Origin: Micavibrio sp. UBA6212
Lineage (GTDB): Bacteria > Pseudomonadota > Alphaproteobacteria > Micavibrionales > Micavibrionaceae
Direction: 5' to 3'
Assembly (NCBI GenBank): GCA_002421905.1
Contig: DISK01000012.1
Coordinates: 4,463-67,682 of the forward strand
DNA: 63,220 nt
Each line of letters begins with the position of its first letter. Positions within the stretch are counted from its first letter, which is position 1. The notes beneath the pieces were generated by a model. It was given only the letters and a program-made list of their open reading frames with translations, was not told the origin of the DNA and ran no database searches. Shown here one piece after another: positions 26,341 to 35,835 of this stretch. A program made the translations under genes and the position numbers.

Positions 26341-28433
26341 TCGAAGACGACCTCAAACACCTCTTTGAAGCTGAGGAAATTCCTGCCCCTAGCGAGAACG
26401 CCCGTAAGGTGGCGTTGAACCTCGCCGTGGCGGAATTCGAAAAAAACAAAAAAAATGAAAAAACTTTCCAAGGAAATGGATTATGGCACCGTCTGATAGG
26501 AAACAAACCCATTCATGCAGATAAGCAGAGGAGTGAAAAAATGTCCTTTTCAACGAAAAAAGTAATTTACGGTGGCTTGGCAACGGCATGTGTCGCGTTG
26601 CTGGTCTATAATGTAGCAACCCCGATGTTATCAACAATCGGCATGACGGATGCGGATTCTCAAAAAGGAGAGTTTCAAACCATATCGACGGGGGGCATAA
26701 GAGTTGACCTCTTCAAAGAAAACAAAAAAGCTGAAGCTGAAATGGTTGTAGCCGATGCGGCAGCACCTCAAGCAGTTCATGAGGCTGCAAAGTTATCGCG
26801 CTCCGGAGCGTACCCAACGTCCGCCCCGGTAATGACGCAGAATATGGTTGAAGGGAGAGGGATAGCTTCTTCTATGCCTGCAGAGATGGACATGATCTCC
26901 CGCCAACAACAGGAATTTGGTCGTGATAAATTCGAAGACTTCGAAGAAGGTTCTGTTAAAGCGGTAAAGGCGGATCCAATCTCGACCTTCTCGATTGATG
27001 TGGATACGGCGTCTTACTCTTTTGCGCGGTCAAGTCTGGATCGTGGCGTGTTGCCGCAAAAAGATTCTATTCGCGTTGAGGAAATGATTAATTACTTTGA
27101 TTATGATTACCCTCTGCCTGACAGCAAACAACAACCATTCAGCACCAATGTCGTGATGAAGCCTTCCCCGTGGGGTGATGGAAAAAAACTGATGACCATT
27201 GGTATCAAGGGATATGATATTCCCAAAACTGCGATGCCCAATAGTAATCTGGTGTTTTTGCTTGATACTTCGGGGTCAATGAATGAACAGAATAAATTGC
27301 CATTGCTCAAACAATCCATTTCGATGTTGCTCGATACATTGAAACCAACCGACACGATTTCGATCGTGGTGTATGCAGGAAGCGCCGGAACCGTCCTGCC
27401 ACCAACCAAAGTGGCTGATAAAGGGGCAATTCTGATGGCGCTGCAAAATCTCTCTGCTGGCGGTGGAACCGCAGGTGCCGAAGGCATCCGCCAAGCCTAT
27501 CAACTGGCCGGACAGAACTTTGATAAAAATGCCGTCAACCGTGTGATCCTCGGCACAGATGGGGATTTCAATATCGGTATCACCAATGAGGAAGAGTTGA
27601 AAGATTTTGTCGAACGTGAAAAAGACAAAGGCATATTCTTATCTGTATTGGGCTTTGGTCGCGGCAACTATAACGATGCGATGATGCAAACCCTTGCGCA
27701 AAACGGCAACGGTACAGCGGCCTATATCGACAATATCAACGAAGCCCGTAAAGTACTGGTCGAAGAAGCAACCAAGACGTTGTTCCCGATTGCCAAGGAT
27801 GTCAAAATTCAGGTTGAATTTAATCCGGCAACGGTCGCCGAATATCGTCTGGTTGGATATGAAACCCGTGCTTTGAAAACCGAAGACTTTAATAATGATA
27901 AAGTTGATGCCGGTGATATTGGTGCAGGAGCAGAAGTCACAGCAATTTATGAAGTGACACCTGTCGGGGCGCCAACATCGGTCGATCCAAGTCGTTATGC
28001 GCCGCAAACAGGAGCAGACAGTTCTGTACCTTCAACTGCCGGAGAACTTGCCTTTGTTAAAGTGCGGTACAAATTGCCAAACGAAAATGAAAGCAAGCTG
28101 ATTACAACATCGGTTCTTCCCGATATGAATCAGGGGACTGCGCCTCAGTACCAGAACTTGCAGTCAGAGACCGATTGGGCGGTGGCCGTGGCAAGTTTTG
28201 CACAAATATTGAAGGGTGGAAAATATACCGGACAAATGACCTACGATGATGTTCTCAATCTTGCCAACAAATCCAAAGGGGCAGACCCGTTCGGCTACCG
28301 TGCAGAGTTTATCACATTGGTTCATAAGGCCAAGACTGCCGCAGGACTTGAAGCCCAGCCAAGTAACGGAAATGGCGGCGACGATGTAACGATCCAGCCA
28401 TATCCTTATCCTGCTCCGATGAGTACAAGATAA
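26337..28433 (+). CDS. Membrane-anchored VWA-domain protein (YfbK/DUF3520 type), possible anti-sigma
   Basis: The 698-residue protein has a cytoplasmic N-terminal segment of about 75 residues, a span (IYGGLATACVALLVYNVA, about 78-95), a linker, and a YfbK-type N-terminal domain (DVDTASYSFARSSLDRG). A von Willebrand A domain follows with MIDAS DTSGSMN near residue 309, then the DUF3520 C-terminal domain. The bulk would lie in the periplasm. Its start overlaps the ECF sigma stop. I infer that the N-terminal segment binds the sigma factor. The linker contains an internal ATG (26541) that is not needed as a start. Confidence 0.88.
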   Translation: MIEDDLKHLFEAEEIPAPSENARKVALNLAVAEFEKNKKNEKTFQGNGLWHRLIGNKPIHADKQRSEKMSFSTKKVIYGGLATACVALLVYNVATPMLSTIGMTDADSQKGEFQTISTGGIRVDLFKENKKAEAEMVVADAAAPQAVHEAAKLSRSGAYPTSAPVMTQNMVEGRGIASSMPAEMDMISRQQQEFGRDKFEDFEEGSVKAVKADPISTFSIDVDTASYSFARSSLDRGVLPQKDSIRVEEMINYFDYDYPLPDSKQQPFSTNVVMKPSPWGDGKKLMTIGIKGYDIPKTAMPNSNLVFLLDTSGSMNEQNKLPLLKQSISMLLDTLKPTDTISIVVYAGSAGTVLPPTKVADKGAILMALQNLSAGGGTAGAEGIRQAYQLAGQNFDKNAVNRVILGTDGDFNIGITNEEELKDFVEREKDKGIFLSVLGFGRGNYNDAMMQTLAQNGNGTAAYIDNINEARKVLVEEATKTLFPIAKDVKIQVEFNPATVAEYRLVGYETRALKTEDFNNDKVDAGDIGAGAEVTAIYEVTPVGAPTSVDPSRYAPQTGADSSVPSTAGELAFVKVRYKLPNENESKLITTSVLPDMNQGTAPQYQNLQSETDWAVAVASFAQILKGGKYTGQMTYDDVLNLANKSKGADPFGYRAEFITLVHKAKTAAGLEAQPSNGNGGDDVTIQPYPYPAPMSTR

Positions 28434-28453
28434 CAGAATGATAAAAAAGAAAG

Positions 28454-28480
28454 GCCCTTCGAAAATGAAGGGCTTTTTTT
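28454..28480. terminator. Bidirectional intrinsic terminator
   Basis: GCCCTTC-GAAAAT-GAAGGGC is followed by seven T on the plus strand and preceded by an A-rich tract giving T-rich sequence on the minus strand. It separates the convergent VWA and pdxY genes and serves both. Confidence 0.9.
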
Positions 28481-29342
28481 ATGAAATTTTGATTGCTGAA
28501 AAGCTATGGGTGGGACTTACAAATTCATCCTGCGCAGCAATAACAGCCAATTCACGCGTTCCAGCTTGCTGTGTTTTTTCAAATAATCCGTAAATGCTAC
28601 CAATAGTTTTTTCTAAAGCAATGTCCGGTGTTTGACCGGCAAGCAAATGTCCAGCGAAAAGCGCCGCTGTACAATCTCCTGAACCGTTCGGTGCAGGGTT
28701 CAAGTCCAGCATTGGGGTCGTTACAATATATTGCCCGTGATTTTTATCACTTGCGAGAATGGAAATATGATGATCCGGCGTGTCTTTGGTAATGAGTGAC
28801 GTCAGAAGAATTGTCGGGACACCGTATCCGTGAATTATTTGGCAGGCGCGCAAAGCATCTTCAGTTGAGTGGATGTCCTGCCCCGACAAATATTCCATTT
28901 CAAATAAATTGGGCGTGATAACATTCGCGCGTTTCAAGGAGGTATTTTTGAAAAAGTCGGGAATGCCGTCTTTGACAAAAAATCCACGCCCCGTATCCCC
29001 CATAACCGGATCACAAATCCATGGAGTCGAGAGTGGAAGCTGATCCAATGTCTCACAAATAATATCACAAATGGCTGATGATCCCGCATAACCAGTCAGC
29101 AGGGCGTCACAATGATCGAGAACACCTCGGTCTTTAAGGCCGGCAAGCACCCGCCGGATATGGTCATCTCCAAAGACGTCCCCCGTCCATGTTCCGTATC
29201 CGGTATGATTGGAAAATTGGACGGTATGAACCGCCACCACGTCAAATCCCATGCGTTGCAAAGGGAAAACCGCAGCCCGGTTCCCAACATATCCATAGGC
29301 CACGTGGGATTGAATCGATAAAATAGTCTTCATAGAGGGCAT
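28479..29342 (-). CDS. pdxY: Pyridoxal kinase PdxY
   Basis: PdxY phosphorylates pyridoxal in the vitamin B6 salvage pathway. The 287-residue ribokinase-fold protein has the N-terminal substrate loop SIQSHVAYGYVGN, the central CDPVMGD stretch and the C-terminal NGSGDCTAALFAGHLL anion-hole motif with the catalytic Asp. These features fit pyridoxal kinase rather than the bifunctional ThiD. The start may be at 29333 (MKTILS), three codons in. It is a single gene, convergent with the VWA operon and divergent from dnaG. Confidence 0.93.
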   Translation of the reverse strand: MPSMKTILSIQSHVAYGYVGNRAAVFPLQRMGFDVVAVHTVQFSNHTGYGTWTGDVFGDDHIRRVLAGLKDRGVLDHCDALLTGYAGSSAICDIICETLDQLPLSTPWICDPVMGDTGRGFFVKDGIPDFFKNTSLKRANVITPNLFEMEYLSGQDIHSTEDALRACQIIHGYGVPTILLTSLITKDTPDHHISILASDKNHGQYIVTTPMLDLNPAPNGSGDCTAALFAGHLLAGQTPDIALEKTIGSIYGLFEKTQQAGTRELAVIAAQDEFVSPTHSFSAIKIS

Positions 29343-29394
29343 TTAGCATATTTTCCCAGTGGAATCATCCCCTGCGTTGCTGTAAGAAAAGGTT

Positions 29395-31251
29395 ATGTCC
29401 ATTTCACCCCGCTTTTTACAGGAATTGCGTGACCGCCTGTCCTTGTCCGAGATTATCGGCGGGCGGGTTAAGCTCACCCGTGCCGGACGTGAATTCAAAG
29501 GGTGTTGCCCTTTTCACCGCGAGAAAACCCCGTCTTTTCAGGTTAATGACGAAAAACAGTTTTTCCATTGCTTTGGTTGCGGAGCGCATGGCGATGCCGT
29601 CGGCTTTGTTATGCGCCATGACAATTTGTCTTTTATCGAGGCTGTCGAGGTTCTTGCCGCCAAAGTAGGGATGCAGGTTCCCCAAGCAACACCACAGGAT
29701 CAGGCGCAAGCCAAGAGAGAAAAAGGGCTGCACCAACTATGTGAAGATGCCGCCAAATGGTTTGAAGAGCAACTCCATAGCCCTAGAAATCGTGAAGTTC
29801 TGGAGTATGTGACATCCCGTGGATTGGGGCACGAGATTATTGACTCCTTCCGCTTGGGGTACGCGCCGTCTGATGATCAGGCCTTGCGCCAGCATTTATT
29901 AAAGCTGGGATACTCCAACCCGATGATGATCGAAGCGGGCGTCATGAAGGAGTCAGCCAGAGGAACCGATCCATATGCATTCTTTCGTGACCGCGTTATT
30001 TTCCCGGTGATGGATGCCAAGGGGCGTGTTGTGGCTTTTGGAGGGCGTATCCTTCCCGAGCATATGAGACCACCCTCACGGTCGGATTTTACCCCGCCAA
30101 AATATATCAATTCGAGTGATACGCCGCTATTCCACAAAGGCAGGACGCTCTATGCCGGACAGCACGCAAGGCTCGCGGCCAAAGATCATAAAATTGTCGT
30201 GGTCGAAGGGTATATGGATGTGATTGCCTGCCAACAGGCTGGATTCAAGGGGGCAGTGGCTCCGTTGGGAACAGCCCTCACGGAAGAGCAGATCATGATC
30301 TTGTGGAAGTTGATCCCGCACGATCACAAAGAGCCTATTCTGTGCTTTGACGGAGATGAAGCAGGATACCGCGCAGCCGTCAGAGCTGCCGACCGGATGA
30401 TGGCTTTGCTGAAACCATCCCAATCTGTCCGGTTTGCGTTTCTGCCGGAAGGAGACGATCCTGATACCTATATTCGCGAAAATGGCGCGGCGGCCTTTAC
30501 CCAGTTGCTGGAACGCGGCTTGTCACTTGTTGATTTTTTATGGAGGCATCATTCGGCGGGGCAGAATTTTGCTACTCCGGAATTACGCGCCGGTCTATCT
30601 GCCAAACTCGAAGACATCGCCGCAAAAATCCCTGATAAGCAGTTGCAATATTATTACCGCCAGTTTTTCCGCGACAAGTTGAATGAACAATTTGGACGTA
30701 ACTGGCAAAAGGGTAAGTTTTCCGGCACAAATAAACAGCAAGGAACGGGCATGACCGGCATTACGTTGCCGCCCGTTGGAAAGCGTCAGGCCGAAAATAT
30801 GATCCCGCGGTTGTTGCTGTTGACCATTCTCAACCATCCCGAGATTTACCCTTATGTTCAGGAAGATTGCCATCGTATAGACCCCGAGGATGCCGATTTA
30901 AGGGTCTTGCAGGAAAATATGGTTCAGATTCTGGAAACTCTGGAAGTGGAAGACCTTGACAAAGCAACTCTTTTAAGCCAGATAACTGCGCTGGGGCTGA
31001 CTGAAATCAGCGACAGGCTTCTGACAAATGAACGCCTATATGTCCATGCCGGATTTGCCCGGCCCGACGTCGCCCCGGAAAAAGTGCTGGAAGGATGGAA
31101 ATCCTTGATCGCCCAGTGGGAGAAATCCAGATTTTCTGCGGACTTGCAGGCAGCCAGACTAACCTTGGCAGCCGCAATGACCGAAGAGAATGAAAGCAGG
31201 GTATTGGCACTTAAACAAATGCAGATGGAACAGGTTGAGGAAAGAGATTAA
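29395..31251 (+). CDS. dnaG: DNA primase DnaG
   Basis: DnaG makes RNA primers at the replication fork. The 618-residue protein has an N-terminal CHC2 zinc finger (CCPFH and HCFGC), the primase core with RVIFPVMD and GGRILPE, and a TOPRIM domain (VVEGYMDV and CFDGDEAGYRA). A poorly conserved helical helicase-binding C-terminal domain follows. AAAAGG stands before the ATG. It is followed by rpoD, the old macromolecular-synthesis gene order (rpsU-dnaG-rpoD), here without rpsU. Confidence 0.96.
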   Translation: MSISPRFLQELRDRLSLSEIIGGRVKLTRAGREFKGCCPFHREKTPSFQVNDEKQFFHCFGCGAHGDAVGFVMRHDNLSFIEAVEVLAAKVGMQVPQATPQDQAQAKREKGLHQLCEDAAKWFEEQLHSPRNREVLEYVTSRGLGHEIIDSFRLGYAPSDDQALRQHLLKLGYSNPMMIEAGVMKESARGTDPYAFFRDRVIFPVMDAKGRVVAFGGRILPEHMRPPSRSDFTPPKYINSSDTPLFHKGRTLYAGQHARLAAKDHKIVVVEGYMDVIACQQAGFKGAVAPLGTALTEEQIMILWKLIPHDHKEPILCFDGDEAGYRAAVRAADRMMALLKPSQSVRFAFLPEGDDPDTYIRENGAAAFTQLLERGLSLVDFLWRHHSAGQNFATPELRAGLSAKLEDIAAKIPDKQLQYYYRQFFRDKLNEQFGRNWQKGKFSGTNKQQGTGMTGITLPPVGKRQAENMIPRLLLLTILNHPEIYPYVQEDCHRIDPEDADLRVLQENMVQILETLEVEDLDKATLLSQITALGLTEISDRLLTNERLYVHAGFARPDVAPEKVLEGWKSLIAQWEKSRFSADLQAARLTLAAAMTEENESRVLALKQMQMEQVEERD

Positions 31252-31425
31252 CTTTCTCCCCCTTAGCTCTTTGTTTTTTCTGCAAAATCGGGTTTAATCA
31301 GCGAATCGAATCGATTCGGCACGGGTGATTCGCACCAATGAATTCGAGTGGAGAATTCAGGCGCATAATCCGACCTTCGCCGGAAATTGATTTGAAGTAA
31401 GACACGGGCAAAACAGGCAGCGGCG

Positions 31426-33870
31426 ATGGCGGCAAAAAAGCAACCGAAAACACCTACGAAACCAGCAGGCAAGGGAAAACCGGCAAGCAAGGAGGCGTCC
31501 AAGATCGCGCCTTCAAAAGCCAAATCTGCCAAAGTGGCAGAGAAAGCAAAGGCCCCTGCAAAACAGGCAGTGGCGAAGAAAGACACGAAAACCGTAGTGT
31601 CAAAGCCCACAAAGAAAGCGGATGTTAAGAATTCCGCTCCGAAAAAAATAGAACAAACAAAAACGCCCAAAGCCAAAGAAGCGACCAAGGCGACCCATAA
31701 GACAAAAGAGACAACCGCAAAAAGCGCAATAGAAAAACAGACAGAAAAAATGCCAAAAACCAAAACGGCCACAAAAGAAAAAGCAGTTAAAGTAGAGACG
31801 GTAGAAAAAGAACTTCCGATCGCACCTGCAAAGAAAAAAGAAGGCGTTAAAAAAGCCTCTTCCAAAGCAAAAGAAAAATCGATGGCCGATAAGAAGCCTC
31901 CGGCAGAGTTGGCCATTACAACCGGTCAAAAAGGCAATCTTGAAAAAATCGTCAAGAAACTGATTTCCAAAGGCAAAGAGCAAGGTTATGTCACCTATGA
32001 CGACCTGAACAATCTGTTGCCTGCTGAAGAATTTTCGTCGGATCAGATTGAAGACGCGATGTCCACAATCTCTGAAGCCGGTGTCCAGCTGGTTGATAAT
32101 GCCGATGATGCGAGCGATGAAGCCGAAGAACCATCCAAAAAAGAATCAAGTGATGACGAGTATGAAAGCGGCGGGAACATCTCGGATGATGATACTGGCC
32201 GGACTGACGACCCTGTGCGGATGTATCTGCGCGAGATGGGAACCGTTGAATTGTTATCCCGTGAAGGCGAGATCGCGATTGCCAAACGTATTGAGGCCGG
32301 TCGTGAAACCATGATCGGTGGTATTTGTGAAGCGCCTCTTGCGATTGAATCTATCATTGCATGGTATGAAGCCTTGCTTAAAGGTGACATTCTGTTGCGT
32401 GAAGTCATCGATCTTGAAGCCACATATGGCGGAGATAATGCGTTTGATGGTTCCGGTGAAGCCGCGCCAGTCAAGCCTGCTGTACCTTTAGTGCCTGTCC
32501 CGAAGGAAAAGCCGAAAGAAAAACTGAAAGAAAATAAATCGGACGAAGACACCCCGAATCCTGAAGGAGAAGACGGAGAAGATGCTTCCGGGGATGAGAA
32601 TGATGAAAATTCATTGTCTCTGGCCGCGATGGAAGCCGAATTGGCTCCGAAAGTTTTCCCGATTTTCGAACAGATCAAAAAAACCTATAAAAAATTGCAA
32701 AAAGCCCAGCATGAAAAAATTGAAGCAGGTAAAACTGCGCCAGCAGCAATCATTAAAAAATATGATGCGGTAAAACTGGAAATGGTCGGGCTTATGAATG
32801 AAGTCCGTCTGCATGCGGCCCGTATCGACCAGTTGATTGAACGTCTTTATAAAATGAACCGCGATCTGGTGTCATTGGAAGGCCGGATGATGCGTTTGGC
32901 AATCGATTGCGGTGTCACGCGTGAAATTTTCCTGAAACAATATGAAGACCACTTGCTGGTCGGAAACTGGAAAATTTCTTCCAAGAACCTGAGCGGAAAA
33001 GGCTGGGATAAATTCTTTGAACGTCATACGATAGATGTTGAAGCTATTCGTGACCAGATTGATGCCATTGCTTCTGAATCAGGGCTGCCGCTTCTGGAAT
33101 ATAAACGCATTGTCTCGACCGTTCAAAAAGGTGACAAGGAATCCAATCGCGCGAAAAAAGAAATGATCGAGGCCAACTTGCGTCTCGTGATTTCGATTGC
33201 CAAAAAATATACCAACCGTGGCTTGCAGTTTCTTGACTTGATTCAAGAAGGCAACATTGGTCTGATGAAGGCCGTTGATAAATTCGAATATCGCCGTGGA
33301 TACAAATTCTCGACCTATGCCACATGGTGGATCAGACAGGCCATCACCCGCTCGATTGCCGATCAGGCCCGCACCATCCGTATTCCGGTTCACATGATCG
33401 AGACTATTAACAAACTGGTTCGGACGTCGCGTCAGATGATGCACGAAATTGGCCGTGAGCCAACACCGGAAGAGTTGGCAGTCCGCTTGCATATGCCGCT
33501 TGATAAAGTGCGCAAAGTATTAAAAATTGCCAAGGAACCGGTTTCGCTTGAAACGCCGATCGGAGACGAGGAAGATTCATCCCTCGGAGATTTCATCGAA
33601 GATAAGAACGCAATTCTTCCAGTTGAGAGTGCGATCCAGTCGAACCTGCGCGAAACCACCACGCGCGTTCTGGCAACGCTCACCCCGCGCGAAGAACGTG
33701 TTCTGCGGATGCGTTTCGGGATCGGCATGAACACCGACCACACGCTGGAAGAAGTCGGGCAACAATTTAATGTGACCCGTGAGCGGATCAGACAGATTGA
33801 AGCCAAGGCGCTGAGAAAACTGAAACATCCATCGCGTTCACGTAAACTCCGCAGCTTCCTCGACACCTAG
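31426..33870 (+). CDS. rpoD: Primary sigma factor RpoD with Lys/Ala-rich N-terminal extension
   Basis: RpoD directs RNA polymerase to housekeeping promoters. The conserved body begins near residue 170 (region 1.1-like GYVTYDDLNNLLP), continues with region 1.2 (DPVRMYLREMG) and a large non-conserved acidic/Lys-rich insert (about 345-400), and reaches regions 2-4: TYATWWIRQAITRSIADQA for -10 recognition and EEVGQQFNVTRERIRQIE for -35 recognition. The first 140 residues are an unusual histone H1-like run of Lys, Ala, Thr and Pro, making the protein 814 residues against about 650-680 for typical alphaproteobacterial RpoD. An in-frame later start is possible but the extension stays open without interruption. 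Confidence 0.94.
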   Translation: MAAKKQPKTPTKPAGKGKPASKEASKIAPSKAKSAKVAEKAKAPAKQAVAKKDTKTVVSKPTKKADVKNSAPKKIEQTKTPKAKEATKATHKTKETTAKSAIEKQTEKMPKTKTATKEKAVKVETVEKELPIAPAKKKEGVKKASSKAKEKSMADKKPPAELAITTGQKGNLEKIVKKLISKGKEQGYVTYDDLNNLLPAEEFSSDQIEDAMSTISEAGVQLVDNADDASDEAEEPSKKESSDDEYESGGNISDDDTGRTDDPVRMYLREMGTVELLSREGEIAIAKRIEAGRETMIGGICEAPLAIESIIAWYEALLKGDILLREVIDLEATYGGDNAFDGSGEAAPVKPAVPLVPVPKEKPKEKLKENKSDEDTPNPEGEDGEDASGDENDENSLSLAAMEAELAPKVFPIFEQIKKTYKKLQKAQHEKIEAGKTAPAAIIKKYDAVKLEMVGLMNEVRLHAARIDQLIERLYKMNRDLVSLEGRMMRLAIDCGVTREIFLKQYEDHLLVGNWKISSKNLSGKGWDKFFERHTIDVEAIRDQIDAIASESGLPLLEYKRIVSTVQKGDKESNRAKKEMIEANLRLVISIAKKYTNRGLQFLDLIQEGNIGLMKAVDKFEYRRGYKFSTYATWWIRQAITRSIADQARTIRIPVHMIETINKLVRTSRQMMHEIGREPTPEELAVRLHMPLDKVRKVLKIAKEPVSLETPIGDEEDSSLGDFIEDKNAILPVESAIQSNLRETTTRVLATLTPREERVLRMRFGIGMNTDHTLEEVGQQFNVTRERIRQIEAKALRKLKHPSRSRKLRSFLDT

Positions 33871-33875
33871 GATCA

Positions 33876-34946
33876 ATGGAACGGCTGATAAAAAGACTGG
33901 AGGTAAATACACGGAAATACGCTGTGTATATAATGCTTTCCTTTCTGGGCTTTCTTGCGTCTTTGGTCTGTGCCTTCATTTATGGGGCAAGCTTTAAGGA
34001 ATTACTGTTTGTTCCATTGTCCTTTGGGGCGTCTTTTCCAACTATATTTTGTATGTTTACGATTGCCTATCTGGCTCTCTATGTGAGGGCCTTCTATAGG
34101 CGATTGAAGCAGGGCAAAAGCCTAAAAGAGGCAAGTGAGGATGTCGCGCAAATCGTAGATTCCTACCTCAAAAGCGGACGCATCGTTGACAGTATTCCAC
34201 TTTTTGTCGCTGTTATGATCATTATGACTACAATCCCGGTCATGAAATCGCTGATTGCCTACGTGCACCCATATCATCTCGATATTGATTTTATCAAAAT
34301 AGATAAATGGATTCATTTCGGACAATACCCGCAATATCTTTTGGCTCCTATTATCGAGAAATTGGGATTAATCGGATTGCTGAATTACTCTTATAATTTC
34401 TGGCTCGGTGTTATGCTTGGCGGCTATTGGTACGCGATTTTTATTGATCGTAACGAACATCGTCGTTTGACCTTCCTATGGTGTTCGTTGATAGCATGGT
34501 TTGGAATGGGGTGGGGATTGGCAACCTCCATGTCGTCCGTCGGCCCGATTTTTTTTGGAGCGACCTTTCCTGAGATTCCTGACCCCTATGCGCCCTATAT
34601 CGAATATTTAAGGGGAATTCATGAGTCAGGAACCATGATCTCCTCCTTATGGGTGTCCGATCTTCTTGGACAAATGGCCAGAGACAATAATGTGATAGAC
34701 CTGAACGGGATATCGGCCATGCCGTCCATGCATGTGGCGATTGCAGCTTTATTTGCGGTTTATATGTGGCATGTCAACAAGATATGGGGAGTTCTCTATA
34801 TCGTATTCGCAGCCATCATCATGGCTGGATCGATCTTTCTTGCGTGGCACTACGCGATTGATGGATATTTTTCTATTATCTGTGTTCTTTGCTTGTGGTA
34901 TGTGACAGGGTTTATCCTGAAGAAAAGAAAGACCGCCATAGAATGA
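33876..34946 (+). CDS. PAP2-superfamily membrane phosphatase/phosphotransferase
   Basis: The 356-residue integral membrane protein has six or more hydrophobic spans. Its C-terminal half carries a PAP2 active site: SMHVA, then HYAIDGYFS about 45 residues later, matching the His and His-Asp elements of the family. The arrangement resembles the inositol-phosphotransferase (Aur1/Ipt1) branch rather than soluble acid phosphatases. Substrate, probably a lipid phosphate, is unknown. It starts five bases after the rpoD stop and overlaps the next gene by four. Confidence 0.8.
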   Translation: MERLIKRLEVNTRKYAVYIMLSFLGFLASLVCAFIYGASFKELLFVPLSFGASFPTIFCMFTIAYLALYVRAFYRRLKQGKSLKEASEDVAQIVDSYLKSGRIVDSIPLFVAVMIIMTTIPVMKSLIAYVHPYHLDIDFIKIDKWIHFGQYPQYLLAPIIEKLGLIGLLNYSYNFWLGVMLGGYWYAIFIDRNEHRRLTFLWCSLIAWFGMGWGLATSMSSVGPIFFGATFPEIPDPYAPYIEYLRGIHESGTMISSLWVSDLLGQMARDNNVIDLNGISAMPSMHVAIAALFAVYMWHVNKIWGVLYIVFAAIIMAGSIFLAWHYAIDGYFSIICVLCLWYVTGFILKKRKTAIE

Positions 34947-35545
34947 TTACAATCCCGACTTCCGTTTGGGGAATCATTAGCGTGGTATTGGCCTGTGCTG
35001 CGTTGGGGCCATATTTATGGGCGACAATCAAAGGAACAAATAAACCGCATATTTTTACATGGATTATCTGGACTCTTTTGACAGCAGTCGCGTTCTTGAT
35101 TCAATATCTGGAAGGAGCGGGAAGCGGCGCGTGGAGCGGTGGTGTTTCAACCGTATTTTGTCTAGCAATCTTAATCGCATCCATAAAGAACGGGGAAAAG
35201 GATATCAGAAAAATTGACTGGATTGTTTTTGGTGCCGCCCTGTTGGCCATTCCAATCTGGCTAATTACCCAAAACCCTCTGTGGGCGGCAATATGGGTCA
35301 CCGGAATTGATAGTCTTGGATATGTCCCGACCATTAGAAAATCATGGCTCAAACCGTATGAAGAAATGGTCACGACCCACCTGATTTCAGCATTCAAGCA
35401 TATTGCGGTTTTGTTAGCTGTAGAGGCCATCTCCCCAACCACCACCATATATTCAATTGGTATGGTGGTGATGAATGGTTTATTGGTGGGCTCAATCATG
35501 CTTAGCCGCAGATTTGTCAAATTAAGATTGAAGACAATCTCTTGA
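34943..35545 (+). CDS. Integral membrane protein of unknown function
   Basis: The 200-residue protein contains about six membrane spans with short loops, starting ITIPTSVWGIISVVLACAALGP (two segments here). The pattern of repeated short spans with WIIWTLLT and IPTIRKSW-like stretches resembles small SWEET/PQ-loop-type or DUF membrane proteins, but I cannot assign a family. I start it at 34943, where ATG overlaps the preceding stop (ATGA); an upstream frame from 34889 lies inside the PAP2 gene. It is the last gene before the tRNA. Confidence 0.7.
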   Translation: MITIPTSVWGIISVVLACAALGPYLWATIKGTNKPHIFTWIIWTLLTAVAFLIQYLEGAGSGAWSGGVSTVFCLAILIASIKNGEKDIRKIDWIVFGAALLAIPIWLITQNPLWAAIWVTGIDSLGYVPTIRKSWLKPYEEMVTTHLISAFKHIAVLLAVEAISPTTTIYSIGMVVMNGLLVGSIMLSRRFVKLRLKTIS

Positions 35546-35583
35546 TTTTTATTCTGTTTTACGGTTAATTACGGCATTGGTTC

Positions 35584-35660
35584 GCGCTAGTAGCTCAGCT
35601 GGTTAGAGCAAGCCGCTCATAACGGCTTGGTCGGGGGTTCGAGTCCCTCCTGGCGCACCA
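35584..35660 (+). tRNA. tRNA with CAU anticodon (elongator Met or Ile2)
   Basis: A full cloverleaf is visible. The acceptor arm GCGCTAG pairs with CTGGCGC, followed by discriminator A and encoded CCA. The D arm is GCTC/GAGC. The anticodon stem is AGCCG/CGGCT with loop CTCATAA, so anticodon CAT. The T arm is GGGGG-TTCGAGT-CCCTC. CAU can mean methionine, or isoleucine after lysidine modification; the TTGGTCG variable region is a little closer to Ile2. The 3' end is the attachment site of the following island. Confidence 0.95.
35642..35660. other. Left attachment site (attL) in the tRNA 3' end
   Basis: AGTCCCTCCTGGCGCACCA is the T-arm and acceptor end of the tRNA. Its repetition at the right border (next entries) and the integrase gene starting 176 bases downstream identify it as the crossover region. 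Integration restored an intact tRNA. Confidence 0.8.
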
Positions 35661-35782
35661 TATCACTCTTCATATAAAATCATCCGAATTCATATTTATT
35701 CACGTATCCATTGATAATAAATGGATTGAGTATTCATTTAAAATTATTTGTCTTCAGTTAAAGATGTTTACACCCACCAAAA

Positions 35783-35804
35783 ATGGGGGCATATTTGGGG
35801 GAAT
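35783..35804. promoter_or_regulatory. Candidate integrase arm-binding repeats, left end
   Basis: ATGGGGGCAT (35783) and TTGGGGGAAT (35795) start 12 bases apart, and an inverted copy ATGCCCCCA lies at 35827-35835 directly before the chosen integrase start. The same pair occurs at the right end of the island. Their place suggests both recombination arm sites and autoregulation of the integrase. Confidence 0.55.
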
Positions 35805-35835
35805 GCCCCTAAAAGACTTTTTAGAGATGCCCCCA

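Noticed and set aside
31263..31916. 217-codon minus-strand frame rich in Phe, Ala and Ser
   Set aside because: It is the shadow of the Lys/Ala-rich RpoD extension; codon bias of the sense strand explains the open frame.
35764..35835. Upstream ATGs (35764, 35803) as the integrase start
   Set aside because: The extra residues do not match DUF4102 integrases, and the DNA there is the arm-type repeat region.
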